From Deroplatys truncata (taxonomy: Eukaryota; Arthropoda; Insecta; Mantodea; Mantidae): a stretch of DNA of 64,000 nt. This document shows, one piece after another, positions 24,252 through 35,788 of this stretch. The notes under the pieces are model-generated. The model worked only from the letters and a program-made list of their open reading frames with translations. It was not told where the DNA came from and did no database searches. Location: the NCBI GenBank assembly GCA_030765065.1, contig CM060984.1, positions 82,485,988 to 82,549,987 of the forward strand, in the 5' to 3' direction. Positions within the stretch are counted from its first letter, which is position 1. Each line of letters starts with the position of its first letter. Made by a program: the position numbers and the translations under genes.

Positions 24252-25400
24252 TAAGTACTTTTTACTTTCTCTACAACGTACACAGAGAAGGTATTGCATT
24301 CCACCCAAAAATTCGATACCGACATTTCACCGAAAATACTTGTTTTGGGGCCCCCTAACAAAAAAAAAGGCATTCTTAGAAAAAGATCTGTGGGGTGTGT
24401 GTGAGTGTGTGTGTGTGTGAGTGCGCGCGCGCGTTAGGGTGTCTGTGGACATAATAACTCAAAAACGAAGAATCGGATAAATCCAAACTTGGGATTCAGA
24501 TTTAGTATCTTCCAAGAATGCGAACGAAGATTTTCAACAAAATCTCCCCACCCGAACTACCCTTTACATGGGACATTTTTCGAAAATGTTGACTATCTAA
24601 AAGACGGCTTTAACGATTTTGATTAAAATACCGTATATGAAAGATATTTACATTACAAATAAAATGTATATCTTGAATTTTCTGGGAATAGCCTTTGAAG
24701 TCCTCTTCATTCGGAAGGAATTTTGTATAATCTTGTATAACTGCTAAACGTTAAGTGATAGACGAGAACGTAATGCACAAAAAATGTAGATCTCTTTCAA
24801 AAAGCAGAATTTATTTCAAATACTTTTTTGTGGCATAAGCCATTTCTGAGATATCCGTTATTAATGGTTGGAATTGTTCATTTCTTGGTCATTCTTTAAA
24901 GTCGTTTCAACATTCAGTTGTTTCTCGCGATTGCATCGAAACAGTATGGAATTTTAAGACTAGCATATATGTCCAGTAAATTATATTTGACTATCGCTGA
25001 TCTGTTTTAACCATAATGAAGTGCGTAATGTAGCGATTTCTGCAAAGGTTTATTTGGATTAAAACATAGTACATAGAGAAATAAGCTTTAGTAAGGATAG
25101 TTTGTATATCCACAATGGACGATAGAAGGTACAGAAAGCATATGAATGTATCACAACAGATTTTTTGTCGTGATCATACAAAGACTGTGGAATTTAAACG
25201 CGTCACATAACGATCCACTTTCTAAAGACCTGTTTATCGCTTCAAGCCTTCTGTGGTCCTCTTATACCCACGACGAAAACTGTAATGAAACAATTTCTGC
25301 AAACGTTTGTTTCGATTAACAAGAAGTAGATAGAAGAATGAGCTTTACAGAATAGTGTTTAGAAGACTGGATAGAGATATTCATGCGAATGACACATCTG
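24252..25400 (+). repeat. Dominant dispersed repeat, copy 7, with repeated 3' end
   Basis: The family is continuous from TACTTTTTACTTTCTCTAC (24257) through a mixed GT/GC tract (24394-24434), TTTACATGGGACATTTTTCG, TATAACTGCTAAACG, TTTCTCGCGATTGCATCG and TTTATTTGGATTAAAACA, to ACAGAAAGCATATG at about 25130-25160. A second 3'-end segment (TTTGTTTCGATTAACAAGAA to GATGACACATCTGTC-like sequence) follows at 25170-25400, so the 3' third is present twice. Confidence 0.78.
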
Positions 25401-26519
25401 TCTTTTATAATAGATATGGTATATTGTTTGGGTTAATTGTAATATATATTTAGTTATAACCGTTGTCAAATTTTCATACAGTGAAGAAAGCAAACAATGA
25501 AAATCTACTACTTTCAACAAATTTCGTATAGACCTTTAAGTTTTTATTTTCTTCACTACGTATGTGCCTCTTCACGCTTTGACCTATGTACAGTGGGCTT
25601 CAAATGTTTTCCGATGGACCAAGGGGTGTAGAGGAAGAGGGGGAATGTCTAGAAGATTAGTCATGCCTGGGTATAACTGACAGTAAGTGCCAGTTCAAAG
25701 GTCACATTTACTTTTTTGTATGCTCGTATAATTCAGCAACCTGGCTCTAGGGGAAAAGAAGACGAAACTAAATACTTTGCTCTTTACTAGATTTATCCAA
25801 GCGAAGTAAATTAACATTTTCTTTACATAATATGTTCTTTAAAAATCAAATATTGCACTGTTTATGCGGGTGCTTCAGAAGTTTAAGATGCATTATTCAG
25901 TAATTTTCTTGAGAAACAAGGTGCACATTATGTATATTTAGCTTTTAACGTTTGTTGCTGCTGTTAATAATAATAATAATAATAAAAATTATCGTTTCAT
26001 AACTACCATTAATAATATTGATGTCAAACTGTTAGCAGTTTGAGTACAATTAAGTGCAACATTCAGTTTTCTCCAAAATGAGATATATTTTGCGTTTGTT
26101 ACTGAAAAACAAATATAGATTGTTTTATTTCAAACATAATTCCTCCTTCACATACTCACAAGACAAAGGAAGATAAAGCGTGTCAACAATATAGTGGATG
26201 CTATTGTATCTAAAAGGAGAAAGTGTTAATAGATACGAGGAAACAACGTTTAGCGCAAAATATGCAGTTTCTATACAGCTGTTTTATTCGGTTAGGATAA
26301 CATATATAAGCTACATTTTAAAATACTGATCCGAAAGTGTTAATGCAGAACGGTTGGTGTGCTTTTGTTGCAATTGGTTCATTTCAAAGCATTCTATTCT
26401 GAAAATTAAATTGCTTTCAAAAGTAAACTTACTTTCAAATTACAAATCTGAAGAAAGCAAAAAAAGAAAAAGAAGATTTAGATACTTTGTACTACGATTC
26501 ACGATCTGAATTCTTAAAA
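25401..26519. other. No recognisable feature
   Basis: AT-rich; a short (AAT)n run at about 25966-25985. No domain or RNA gene is seen. Confidence 0.45.
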
Positions 26520-27054
26520 TGCTTCTCTTCCCTGGCCTGGAATGGAATGGGGATTCAACCCCGATCCAGTGAATGAGTATATTGTGCTTGTGCCCTCAAG
26601 GGTGCGCCCCCGGGATGGAGAAAGTGAGGGAGGGATACCGAGCGGCCGGAACCAGGAGTGACGGCACAGCAATAACAAGGTTCCTATAGTTTCCAGATTG
26701 AAACGCACCGACAGTCGGGCAGGCAAACCGGCGACTCCACCCCACACAGAGGTCCAACGCTCTCCAAGAGGCAACGGGCCGAAGATCGAGAGACGGATGA
26801 GGTTCTACAGAGATCATGCTTTTTCCCTGCCAAGCCGCTCCGGAACACCAACGCCGACACTTCTAACCCTGAAACAGACCTAACGGGGTTAGGGATGGAT
26901 GAAATGAGGAATGGAACGATATTCGGAGGCTGAGAGAATCAGCATTCGCCTGATGACCCAAGAAAACTACCGAAAACCCCATGGGTCAGAGTGGGCGGTC
27001 GCCGGGAAGCAAACTAGGGATCTTTCGAATTCGAGTCCACGCGTTACCGCAGCG
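26520..27054 (-). mobile_element. tRNA-derived SINE (family C), long copy
   Basis: The minus strand reads GCGCTGCGGTAACGCGTGG, then a CTCGAATTCG B-box-like block, CATCAGGCGAATGCTG, CCTCCGAATATCGTTCC, TTTCAGGGTTAGAAGTGTCG, GGCAGGGAAAAAGCATG and CCGTCACTCCTGGTTCCGGC. These blocks recur in order at 28455-28965 and, in the other orientation, at 40780-41170. The GC content is well above that of the surroundings. Confidence 0.65.
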
Positions 27055-27175
27055 CCACCTGGACGGAAACTGGAAGATCGGAAGTTCAAATTTCGGCTAT
27101 GACATTGAATTTTTCAATCTGATTCTATCTTTCCAACCTTGTCCTGCACACGGCTTGAGTGAAAGTCTTCTTGTT
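27055..27175 (+). mobile_element. tRNA-derived SINE (family A), 5'-truncated
   Basis: Reads GGAAGTTCAAATTTCGGCTATG (B box), then the family A tail ATTGAATTTTTCAATCTG and TTCCAACCTTGTCCTGCAC, which matches the inverted copy at 2450-2541. It abuts the family C SINE directly. Confidence 0.65.
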
Positions 27176-27254
27176 AATTGAGATGAACTGCCATTACAAA
27201 CTTCGTTGTAAGTATAAGAAGAATGCAGTAGCTAAAACGATTTTTATGTGGTGC

Positions 27255-28245
27255 CTTTGAAACTCCACGTTCATTACATTACCACGAGAAAAATCTAACG
27301 TGTTGTATTCCCATAACTTTCTCTTCTCACCGTTCTACAAACTATTTTTACTAAATTTTATTTTTCTGTCTACTTCTTATGATCCAGATAAACTTCCAAT
27401 TCACATTTAGTCCATTTCTGTGGTGTGCGGGTCTGCCTCACATTCAAAAGGTCCCGAGTGCGAATCTCGGTTAGAGCGAGTTACCTGGATAAAGTTTTTC
27501 CAGGGTTTCCTCTTATCCTGAGAAGATGAATGTCGGATAACCCCAAGCTCTAGGGACCTCGGGCCCATTTGAGCATCATTTTAACCATTTCGTTCATTCA
27601 CCGTCCGTATTGCCCTATCCGGTTAAAAGACTTTAATTAAATACCAAAAGAAGAAGCTCACATATAAACATTTCGTTGTATTATATGCAAATAAAGCGAT
27701 AGTCACATTTTCAAAAAGCACGTCACTACGTGATGCTTTGAAATTCTATGCTGTTTGTATGACCACGACAAAAACAAAACGAATAGCGACTTCTCAGTTA
27801 CAAATAGTATTCAAACCATAACAAAACGTATCTGGGAAATAGTTAATCTCATAAAATATATGTATGAGAAACTGCGTGCTTTATCAGGGTCTGCATTTCT
27901 TGTGTAGCAAAACTTAGTCCAGTTTTTTAGAACTTACCAATTACACAAAAGTCATTCAGAACGAAGAAGACTTGAGAGGCTCTTCTCAGAAAATTCAAAA
28001 TATATATTTCGTTTGTCATGAAATTATCTTAAACAGAGAGTATTTCAATCAAACTCGTTAGAGCCATTTTTGAGAAAATAACACATTTCGAACATTTTTC
28101 TATCTAAAGGGTTGCTCGGGGTGGGGGAGATTTTCTTGAAAATCTTTGTGTCACATCTTTGAAAGATGGTGAACTTAAATATCAAGCTTGGTATTTAACC
28201 GACTTTTCGTTCTGGAGTTATGTTGTTCACAGAACATAAAAGCAT
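27255..28245 (-). repeat. Dominant dispersed repeat, copy 8, interrupted by a SINE
   Basis: The minus-strand 3' end at 27280-27420 (AATCTAACGTGTTGTATTCC, TAACTTTCTCTTCTCACCG) and the remainder at 27656-28245 (CAATTACACAAAAGTCATTC, AGAGCCATTTTTGAG, GGGTTGCTCGGGGTGGGG, TTTTCGTTCTGGAGTTATG). The 5'-most 150 bp are missing. Confidence 0.75.
27425..27655 (+). mobile_element. tRNA-derived SINE (family E)
   Basis: A tRNA-like head (GTGTGCGGGTCTGCCTC, then GAGTGCGAATCTCGG as B box) is followed by ACCTGGATAAAGTTTTTCC, CCTCGGGCCCATTTGAGC and GGTTAAAAGACTTTAATTAA. The last third recurs at 42533-42635. It sits inside copy 8 of the dominant repeat. Confidence 0.65.
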
Positions 28246-28454
28246 ATGGAGCCTTTGCTATAAAATATGTGTTGCATTACCATGATTTCCTCTACTCACT
28301 CTTCGACAAGCTATTCTTACAAAGCTTATTCTTGCATCTATTTCATGTTAATACAAACAAACATTCATCCTTATTTACGCAATTCGTTGTAAGTATAGGT
28401 AGAACACATTAAGTTAAAGCGATAGCCAAACCCCTTAAAGCTGATCGTTATGTG

Positions 28455-28965
28455 ATAGCTTTGGATTGGTTGGCTAGGGTGGGGACTCGGCATTGATCCA
28501 CATAGGATGAGACGAGAGGAGACACCGGGCGGCCGGAAATAGAAGTGACGGCACAGGAATGGCAGTGTCCCTAATTTTTCAGAAGAGACTCCCTATCTGA
28601 CAGGCAGACAGACCGGGGAACCCACCCCGCACAGAGGGGGTCCAACGCCGCTCAAGGGAGTTAGGATACCCCGATAGCCAGCCGAAAGCCGAGGGACGGA
28701 GAGAGTCACAAAGAGCATCCTTTTCCCCTGCCAAACTGCACCGAAACACCATCACTGACACTTCCAACTCTGAAAGAAACCAACGGATGAAAGATGTAGC
28801 GAAATGAGAATTGAGATGAAATGGAGAGACAGGAAATTCGGAGATGTGAGAATCCTTCCGAGCATTCGCCTGGGAAACCCCCAGAAGAAAAAACATGAAT
28901 CAGGAAGGTCGGCCACAGGAATCGAACCCATGACTTCCCGCTTGCGAGCCACAGACGTAATAATT
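28455..28965 (-). mobile_element. tRNA-derived SINE (family C)
   Basis: The minus strand reads GGGTTCGATTCCTGTGGCCG (B box), GGTTTCCCAGGCGAATGCTC, CACATCTCCGAATTTCCTG, TTTCAGAGTTGGAAGTGTCA, GGCAGGGGAAAAGGATGCTC and TGCCGTCACTTCTATTTCCG. It interrupts copy 9 of the dominant family. Confidence 0.7.
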
Positions 28966-28993
28966 TTGAGATTCTGCTCTCTTTGTATGAATA

Positions 28994-28995
28994 CG

Positions 28996-29030
<35 letters not shown>

Positions 29031-29032
29031 AG
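28994..29032 (+). repeat. (GAAA)n microsatellite with a degenerate purine extension
   Basis: About ten GAAA units, followed by GGAAG/GAAGTAAG-type purine sequence to about 29140. The 28706-29155 minus-strand frame is a by-product of this composition. Confidence 0.93.
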
Positions 29033-30062
29033 GAACGAGGGAAAGAAGGAATGAAGTAAGGAAGGAAGTAAGCGAAGAAGGAGCGGCAGAAGGGAAGTAA
29101 GGGAAGTTAGGGAACTAAGAGAAGTAAGGAAGTAGGGAAGCAAGGAAAAAAACAATAGCTATTTGCAGTTGAGAGAAGTTTAAAGTATTTGAAAATTCAA
29201 ACTAATAACAAAGAATATTTCAGAATAGGTAAAATATAAAAATGTTATTTGACATAAAAATAAAAATGTTATTTGATATAAATTTTGCGCATTATCAAGA
29301 TCTACATTTATTGTGCAGTAAGATTTTGTCTCTCTCTTACGATTTACTAGATATCAAAAGTCATTCACAATAAAGACGAATTTACAGACTATTCCTAGAG
29401 AATTAAATATATACTTTTTATTTATCATTAAAATTAGCTTAAACATATGTATTTTAATCTAAATCCTTAGAGCCATTTTTAAAAGAATAAAATATTTCGG
29501 AAAATGTCCAATGTAAAGGGTAATTTGGAGTGGGGATTTTCTTTAAAATCTCTCTGTCGCGTTCTTGGAAGAAGTTGAACTTAAACACTAAGTTGGGTTT
29601 TTAACCAACTTTTTGTTTTTGAGTTATGCTGTTCGGGGATAAGCAAACAAACAAACACACATACACATCCACACACACTTGGACCTTTTTCTAAAAACAA
29701 ATTCATTGGATTCAGAGAGTCGCAAACGTGATTTCTGATGAAATTATGACATTGAATTTTTGGGTGGAACACAATACTTTCTCTACCTCCTTTAGCTATG
29801 TAGTAGAAAGAGTAAAAACGCTTTCTTTAGTTTCAGCGAGTCTCAAAACGTGTATTTCTGGTATTCTCTTTATTGAATTTTGGGTGGAATACGATACTTT
29901 CTCTACCTCCTGTAGCTATGTAATAGAGAAGGTAAAAATGCTTTCTTTGGATTCAGGGGGTTTCAAAGCGTGTATTTCCGGTGAATCTCGTTTTTTAATA
30001 TTTGGGTGGAATACAGTACTTTCCCTACTTATTATAGGTAAATAGTAGAGACAGTAAAAAGA

Positions 30063-30949
30063 AGAGTTGTCGTTACGGCATCTTGCATGCAACCAAATAG
30101 AGAAAACTGTAACTTGGACTATAACTTAAAATAATTTCTGGCCTAAACTGTTGTCACGATTAAGGTAAAGTTGCACAGAAAAACCATACTTTATAAGGAC
30201 AATATGATAAATAAAGAACATATGTTAGTTGATAATGGGTAGAAAAAGCAGTGAATATTGAAAACCAAACCATTTTGTTTTAGCGCTTGCTTGTTATACA
30301 ACAATATGATGCCTCTAATTCCTAAAAATTAGTTTGTATACTGCTTCTGTCGCTGTGTTGTAATGTTATTATTGTTTTCTTTTCACAGTTGTTACATTCT
30401 TACAGCCAAGTCTAAGGGAAACGTATTGGAGTGATATTTTCTTTAGCACTACCCTTTAGCATTCCCTAACCTTGTAGAGCCAATATGAGCTAAGGCATCT
30501 GGCATAACCTCTCGATAACACATCCCGCTTGCCCCGCTACAGGTGGAACGGAAAACATTTGGAGCCGCCTGTACGTGAGGTTTAAGTTTAAACATGACCA
30601 GTTTGACGCTACCTGACCGGTCTAGGAGTGCGGGGTTGTGCTAATGACAAACTCTGCCACAGTAACCCTTCACTGCCTAGTCTCTCAGATCAGGTCTACA
30701 GTGTTGTTGCCAGTTGCACTTTCGGCAGTGAAATAATGGAAAATATCCTTATATCCTCGGACGTCCTTGCTTCTCTGGCTTTCGTTGTTACAAGCAGGTG
30801 TTGGTTGTTCTCTTCGAAATTTCATGTTTTCAATACGTTTCAATAGTAACGATTCTAGGATTAGGCATTAATGGTCACCTACCAACTGTTGTATGGAATA
30901 TAATGCTATTTCTTTCTACTCTCCATGTTTCAACTTAAAGCAAATGCAC
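30063..30949. other. No recognisable feature
   Basis: Mixed composition, less AT-rich at 30470-30680, without a recognisable RNA gene or domain. Confidence 0.45.
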
Positions 30950-31058
30950 CATAGTAGGTAGAGGAAATATTGCGTTCCACCCAGAAATTTCATATCGAGA
31001 TTTCAATGGAAATACGTGTTTTGAGCTCCCTGAATCAAAAAACTTTTTAGAAGAATGC

Positions 31059-31099
<41 letters not shown>

Positions 31100-31310
31100 C
31101 AGCATAACTCAAAAACAAAATATTGAATGAATGCTAAACTTCACTTACATGAAAATCCCCTACCCTAAACTGCCCTTTACATGGAACATTTTTCGAAATT
31201 AATTTTCTCTATTTTGATTAAATACCGTATATTTAAGATACTAAAATAAGAAATAAAATGTACGCGTTGAATTTTCTGGGAACAGCCTGTGAAGTACTCT
31301 TCATTCCGAA
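30950..31310 (+). repeat. Dominant dispersed repeat, copy 10 (3'-truncated)
   Basis: GTAGGTAGAGGAAATATTGC, CACCCAGAAATTTCATATCG, GTTTTGAGCTCCC, a pure (GT)n tract at 31061-31097, CATAACTCAAAAACA, CCCTTTACATGG and GAATTTTCTGGGAACAGCC, then abrupt loss at about 31320. Confidence 0.78.
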
Positions 31311-32559
31311 ATAATTTTATACATTCTGACCGCGCGTGCAAAGCTACCTGCGGCCGCCGGAATGCAATTCCGAAACGATGCCTGAGTGGGGCTCTCGACA
31401 GGCCTTCAGAACAATAGATGCGCAACGATCCCAATATGTGCCGCTTCCCCGCAGTGTGTAGAGTTCTCATGAAACACGTTTTTCTATCCCCTTATGCTCA
31501 GCGGGATAAATACATACATAAAAGCAATTTCAAATGCATTTTGTAGAAATTTAAGGAAACAGTCCGTCAAATTTGCAAATAAAGTAGCCTTTAAGTTATT
31601 AAACCAAAATTTTAACAATGGAAAAGTAATTGTGTTACAAAATTTTACTTCGCAATTCAACTGATTTTGAAATAGTAATCTTAATGGTTGATTAATTGGT
31701 CATTAAATTGCTTCAAGTAACGTGATTTTCGAAACATAAAATACATTTAACAAACAAAACAATAACAATGTATAGTATTTTATATGTTTTCTCTTAACGA
31801 GTTTTGTTCGGATAAATAAGTTATTTAAACATTATATTCTTCTCTTATTTTTACAATAAAAATAATTTTGAAGACAAGAAATAGTTCAAAAATGTAAACG
31901 ATATCATTTAATAGCATGAATCTGCAGTACAAAGTTTTAAAAATACCTTAAAAGTGTTATATGGGATATTTAAGCAATATATGCAATAAAAATAATTTAA
32001 AAGCACTAGAAGAAAAGGTAATACAATCATTTTAAAGTCACAAATGTATACAGCGATAACTGTAGAATATGTCCCATTAACTAAATGAACAAAAATTTAA
32101 TTCTATCCGTTTTTGTTAATATTTCATCCGATAGCTCATTCCTTTGACTTTAACCTTGATGTGCACTACTTGTAAATTTAAAGTTACAACATTATTTCAA
32201 AAATTATTCTCACATATATGTTATTTGAACTACAACTTTATATTTTATGATCTTTACATTTTTGCTATAACATTTTTGTCCACTTCTTTATAATTTACTA
32301 TTATAAAATTCCCCAAAAGTCAACCAGGCTTTATACAAATATATAGGATTTATTTTGTTACGACAATATCTAAACTCATATTTTAAATAAAAAGCCGATT
32401 AAACAAAGACATATTTGATGTGGCACAATCACACGAGTTTTCTTAGTCTAATGTATGGTTCCGCGAGTTACTTCTAAAAAGCTCGTGTTTTACATTCTTC
32501 TGTTAAACATGATAAATATTTTATAAATTTGTTTATACACATTCTGATGTAGGTACACA
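31311..32559. other. GC-rich patch followed by very AT-rich unassigned sequence
   Basis: About 31320-31475 is GC-rich (GACCGCGCGTGC, GGCCGCCGGAATG) and breaks the repeat copy before it. I cannot assign it. From 31500 to 32559 the sequence is very AT-rich with no domain or repeat I recognise. Confidence 0.45.
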
Positions 32560-33215
32560 AGAGCACAATGCAGGCTGAAGTGATAGTCAGCTATTTAAAA
32601 AGCAGATCGATTAAGTGTTAGCTTTTATTTTCCACTGTTTACATAAGCTCACGAGAAAGAAAGAAAGAAAGAAAGAAAGAATAAAAATGCTTAGTATTTA
32701 AAAATTGTATGGTTAAACAAAATTGGGACATTCAAACTATCAAGAAGGAATATCTCGGAAATGCTTAATGACAAAACTTTTACGTAAAGTGTATTTTTAA
32801 ATGAATCCTTTTTTTCCCCACCTACAAACCTTTGTGCATCACTTATAGTTCCCTAATTATATAAAATCCAATAAGATTAAAGGCTACTTCATAGCTGATT
32901 TACAGAAAATTTAAGATAAACACAATATAAGCTATGCCAGTATATTCAATATATGTTTTATTCCAAACCCTTAGTCATTGTTAAAATACCAAAAAACAAC
33001 GAAAATATTCCACGTAAATGGTTTTTTGTTATATGGAAGGCATTTCTTGTAAATCTTCGCCTATGTTCATAAAAGTTACCGCCTGAAATTTGAAAATAAA
33101 TAGAATTATCTGATTTTCCGTGTTTGAGTTATGCCAGTAACGAGTACACGCATCCGGGTTGAATAATACGTATCTGTTTTGGACACATATATTTGCAGGA
33201 GATCTCAAAATCGGA
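32560..33215 (-). repeat. Dominant dispersed repeat, copy 11 (diverged)
   Basis: Minus-strand family blocks: GAAGTGATAGTCAGCTATTT, ATATCTCGGAAATG, CATAGCTGATTTACAG-AATTTAAGATA, CACGTAAATGG, GATTTTCCGTGTTTGAGTTATG, ending near GGAGATCTCAAAATCG. An (AGAA)n run sits at 32653-32680. Confidence 0.6.
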
Positions 33216-34640
33216 TGAAAAATCTAATCTATGTAACTAAATATCAAAGTAAAAATAGGGTTTACTAAATTTAATTCTGTGCAAAGTACTTTCACGCCTG
33301 GCGCTACTTCATCCTAGTGACCCATATTTACCATTTCGTTAAAACAAATATAAAGGGGAATCCCCTGCCTAATCTTCTATGAGTATGAAGCAATAGCATT
33401 CATTGTACGCACTTACCTACAAGAGTAAGCGTTTCCATGCTGAGACAGCGGCGCTGTATCTCGGGCACACGACAGCTTACAATTGAATGCCGCACCTAGC
33501 GCTAGTTTTTTTGTTTTCTTAACGCTGACTCGTGCCTCTTTTCCCCCCTACTTCCCTCAAGAAACCCGGATATTAACAGGCGGAAAAACCCGCGCAATCC
33601 TTGCTCCCTGCGACCGACTTTGTATCTTACCTCTGTATCGGAAGTAGGGACATACTTCAGGTCAAGAGTCGCTGAACACAAAGCTGAAATGTAATAGTAT
33701 CCACACATTGGCAAACAGAATCGCGATTGATGCATGATTATATTTACAAACTAGAACGGGATAATCCAGCAGAAGACTAAAAGAAAACAACACAGTGATC
33801 GCGGGTACTTTTCCTAAATGAGTGGTTTTCAACGAGTGTGCAGCAGCACACGTCTGACGTATTGTGATATTGCTGATAAAATTAATTGAAGTAACGCTCC
33901 CCAACATTTATTTGAGAATGAACAACAAATCTGTATTAATGTTATAAAGAATAAAATCTATGTGTGCGCTCGTGTGATTTAGGGAAATCCCGGAAATCAG
34001 TTAATTAAATATGATAATTCCTTTACCGGTGAAAAACATTCTTCTTTCTGACAAACACAGCCTATAAGATAGCTTCTAATAAAAATTCTTAAATAACTAT
34101 AGGATTAAAAGAGATTCACAAGGTCTCGACACTAAAATAAGAACATATTGGAGATTTAAAAGAGCGTACTTTAAAGATGGTTTTGACCTTTATTTGAGAA
34201 TCCATGGACTACAAATAGTTATTATTGCCCGACAGAAAATGCGATTAAAAATAAGACAAAGCCGTGTAAATTCCATTCCAGGGAATGTACCTAGATGGTC
34301 ACGATTTAGCAACCAAGGAAACAGAGGACAGCAAAACAAATTACCTGCTTATAATGGCATACGAAAGTTATTTGATTGATATCTTACTCCAATTCAACAT
34401 AAGCAATGAGGTTTACTGTTGCCAAAACCTTTAAATGACGCTAACGTAACAAATTTTGCTGCATTTCCTCTGAATGTTTTGATCTACATTCATTACCAGC
34501 GTGATATAAACAGAGAAAATTGTGTGCAATTTAACATCAATTGCTCAAACGATATTTGTAACTAACAACTGAAAATATTATTTTCCTAGATAGTTATCTG
34601 TCATTTCAATAATGTTTAAACTGATAACCAAGGAGTATAT
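33216..34640. other. No recognisable feature
   Basis: Includes a moderately GC-rich patch at 33440-33650. The fragment GAGTGGTTTTCAACGAGTGTG at 33818-33838 faintly recalls hAT termini, but no second end or 8-bp duplication was found. Confidence 0.4.
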
Positions 34641-35115
34641 TGTAACAAATGACAACGCCAGTTGTTGCCGAACAGACTTTATTTGTCACTTAGGTGTTCA
34701 GCGTAGCACAAACTTTATACTTGAGATATTGTTGACACACAGTCAGAACAGAACACAACGTATCCGTCGAATCAAATCACAACTGAACTGCTGAGTCACA
34801 ACCCATAACTGAACTGCACTCGGCACTCTCCGCTCTTAACTGTCCAAACGCTTCGAGTTCTTGACTGCACTTAACCTCGTAACTTCTTAACTAACTCCCG
34901 GGCAAGAGCCTTATATACGCCCCGCATACAAAGTGGAATGTTCTAGAAACGGAACCTACTTGAACTGTCCAAAGGGATCCTCTGGAGCGGGGAAGTGGCA
35001 CATAGTTGGATATTGTTCCGCAGTTCTGAAGGGCGGCCGAGGACCCCACCCAGGTGCCGGGCCGGGATGCTCTTACCGACGGCCCACAGGTAGTTTCGCG
35101 CGCGTGGTCACGATA
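34641..35115 (-). mobile_element. Probable solo LTR of an LTR retrotransposon
   Basis: Read on the minus strand: a GC-rich U3-like part, a TATA box in GCGTATATAAGGC (34908-34920), then GAGTTAGTTAAGAAGTTACG as likely start region. About 235 bp downstream comes GACAAATAAAGTC (AATAAA at about 34678-34683), followed by GTTCGGCAACAACTGGCG and an end in GTTACA (34641). TATA box, R region with AATAAA and a CA terminus are the layout of an insect gypsy-like LTR. The outer U3 boundary and a target duplication could not be fixed, and no gag-pol lies next to it. Confidence 0.55.
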
Positions 35116-35672
35116 TTTACCATCATCGCCTTTATTTCTTTGAATAATGATGTCGAAAATTTCTGTATTATGTGAAAGCTGTGGAACTACACGTTGTTAA
35201 ATAACTGCCAATGAAGGGTACAACAATTTGAAATAATTTTGTCTGATGTCTAAAAAGTGTTTGGCCATCCCTTCAACACTAAAATATACTTCAGGCTATG
35301 TGACAGTTTCAGTGTGAAAATGTTGATGGGGGCAGGTTAAGGAAATCAGAAATACCACTGATATTTCATACCCAGGGGACTTTCCCTCGGTTCATAGGAA
35401 TATCACACAGAATTTACGAAATTAGTTATAGGGAGTAAAGGGAAGGACTAGTCTTAAAAACCTTCTATACGGTTATATTTTACCAGAGGTTCCTAAAGTA
35501 TTACAAGACAACATTTTTCCACTATTATGGCATAAGATTGAGTTGTTAGGCTCATCCAAAACCGACAACTCTTCCTAAAATAGCATCAGTTACATGTATC
35601 GTGAAAGTTAGTTATATCGTACGTTTTATCTTTGTAGCCAATAGGACACTATTAATAGTGAAGAGTCAATTG
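35116..35672. other. No recognisable feature
   Basis: AT-rich; no conserved motif is seen. Confidence 0.45.
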
Positions 35673-35788
35673 ATAAAATTATGGGTCGAAACGATATTAA
35701 AAGCCTTCACTTACATCAAGATCGTCCATCTTTTGACCATCTTGATGTAAGTGAAGGCTTTTAATATCATTTCAACTCATAATTTTAT
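35673..35788. repeat. Near-perfect 50-bp-arm hairpin
   Basis: Arm 1 (35673-35722) and arm 2 (35739-35788) are reverse complements with three mismatches that I can see, separated by a 16-base spacer. The innermost 30 bp of each arm (including AAGCCTTCACTTACATCAAG) match exactly. It could be a fold-back MITE, an inverted duplication or a structured RNA. No TA or other target duplication was assigned. Confidence 0.92.

Larger units (their letters stand above)
28255..30062 (-). repeat. Dominant dispersed repeat, copy 9, with SINE insert and triplicated 5' end
   Basis: The 3' part is at 28255-28454 (CATGATTTCCTCTACTCAC, CTTATTCTTGCATCTATTTC) and the rest at 28966-30062, around a SINE and a (GAAA)n tract. 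The terminal segment of about 115 bp (GTGGAATAC-ATACTTTCTCTACC with upstream GTCTCAAAACGTGTATTTC) is present three times, at about 29700-29830, 29831-29945 and 29946-30062. Confidence 0.75.

Noticed and set aside
28706..29155. 149-residue minus-strand frame
   Set aside because: Its Phe/Leu/Ser-rich part is the complement of the GAAA/purine tract, and the rest overlaps a SINE.
33818..33838. hAT transposon end
   Set aside because: Only a faint similarity to a CAGTGGTTCTCAACC-type terminus; no second end or 8-bp duplication found.
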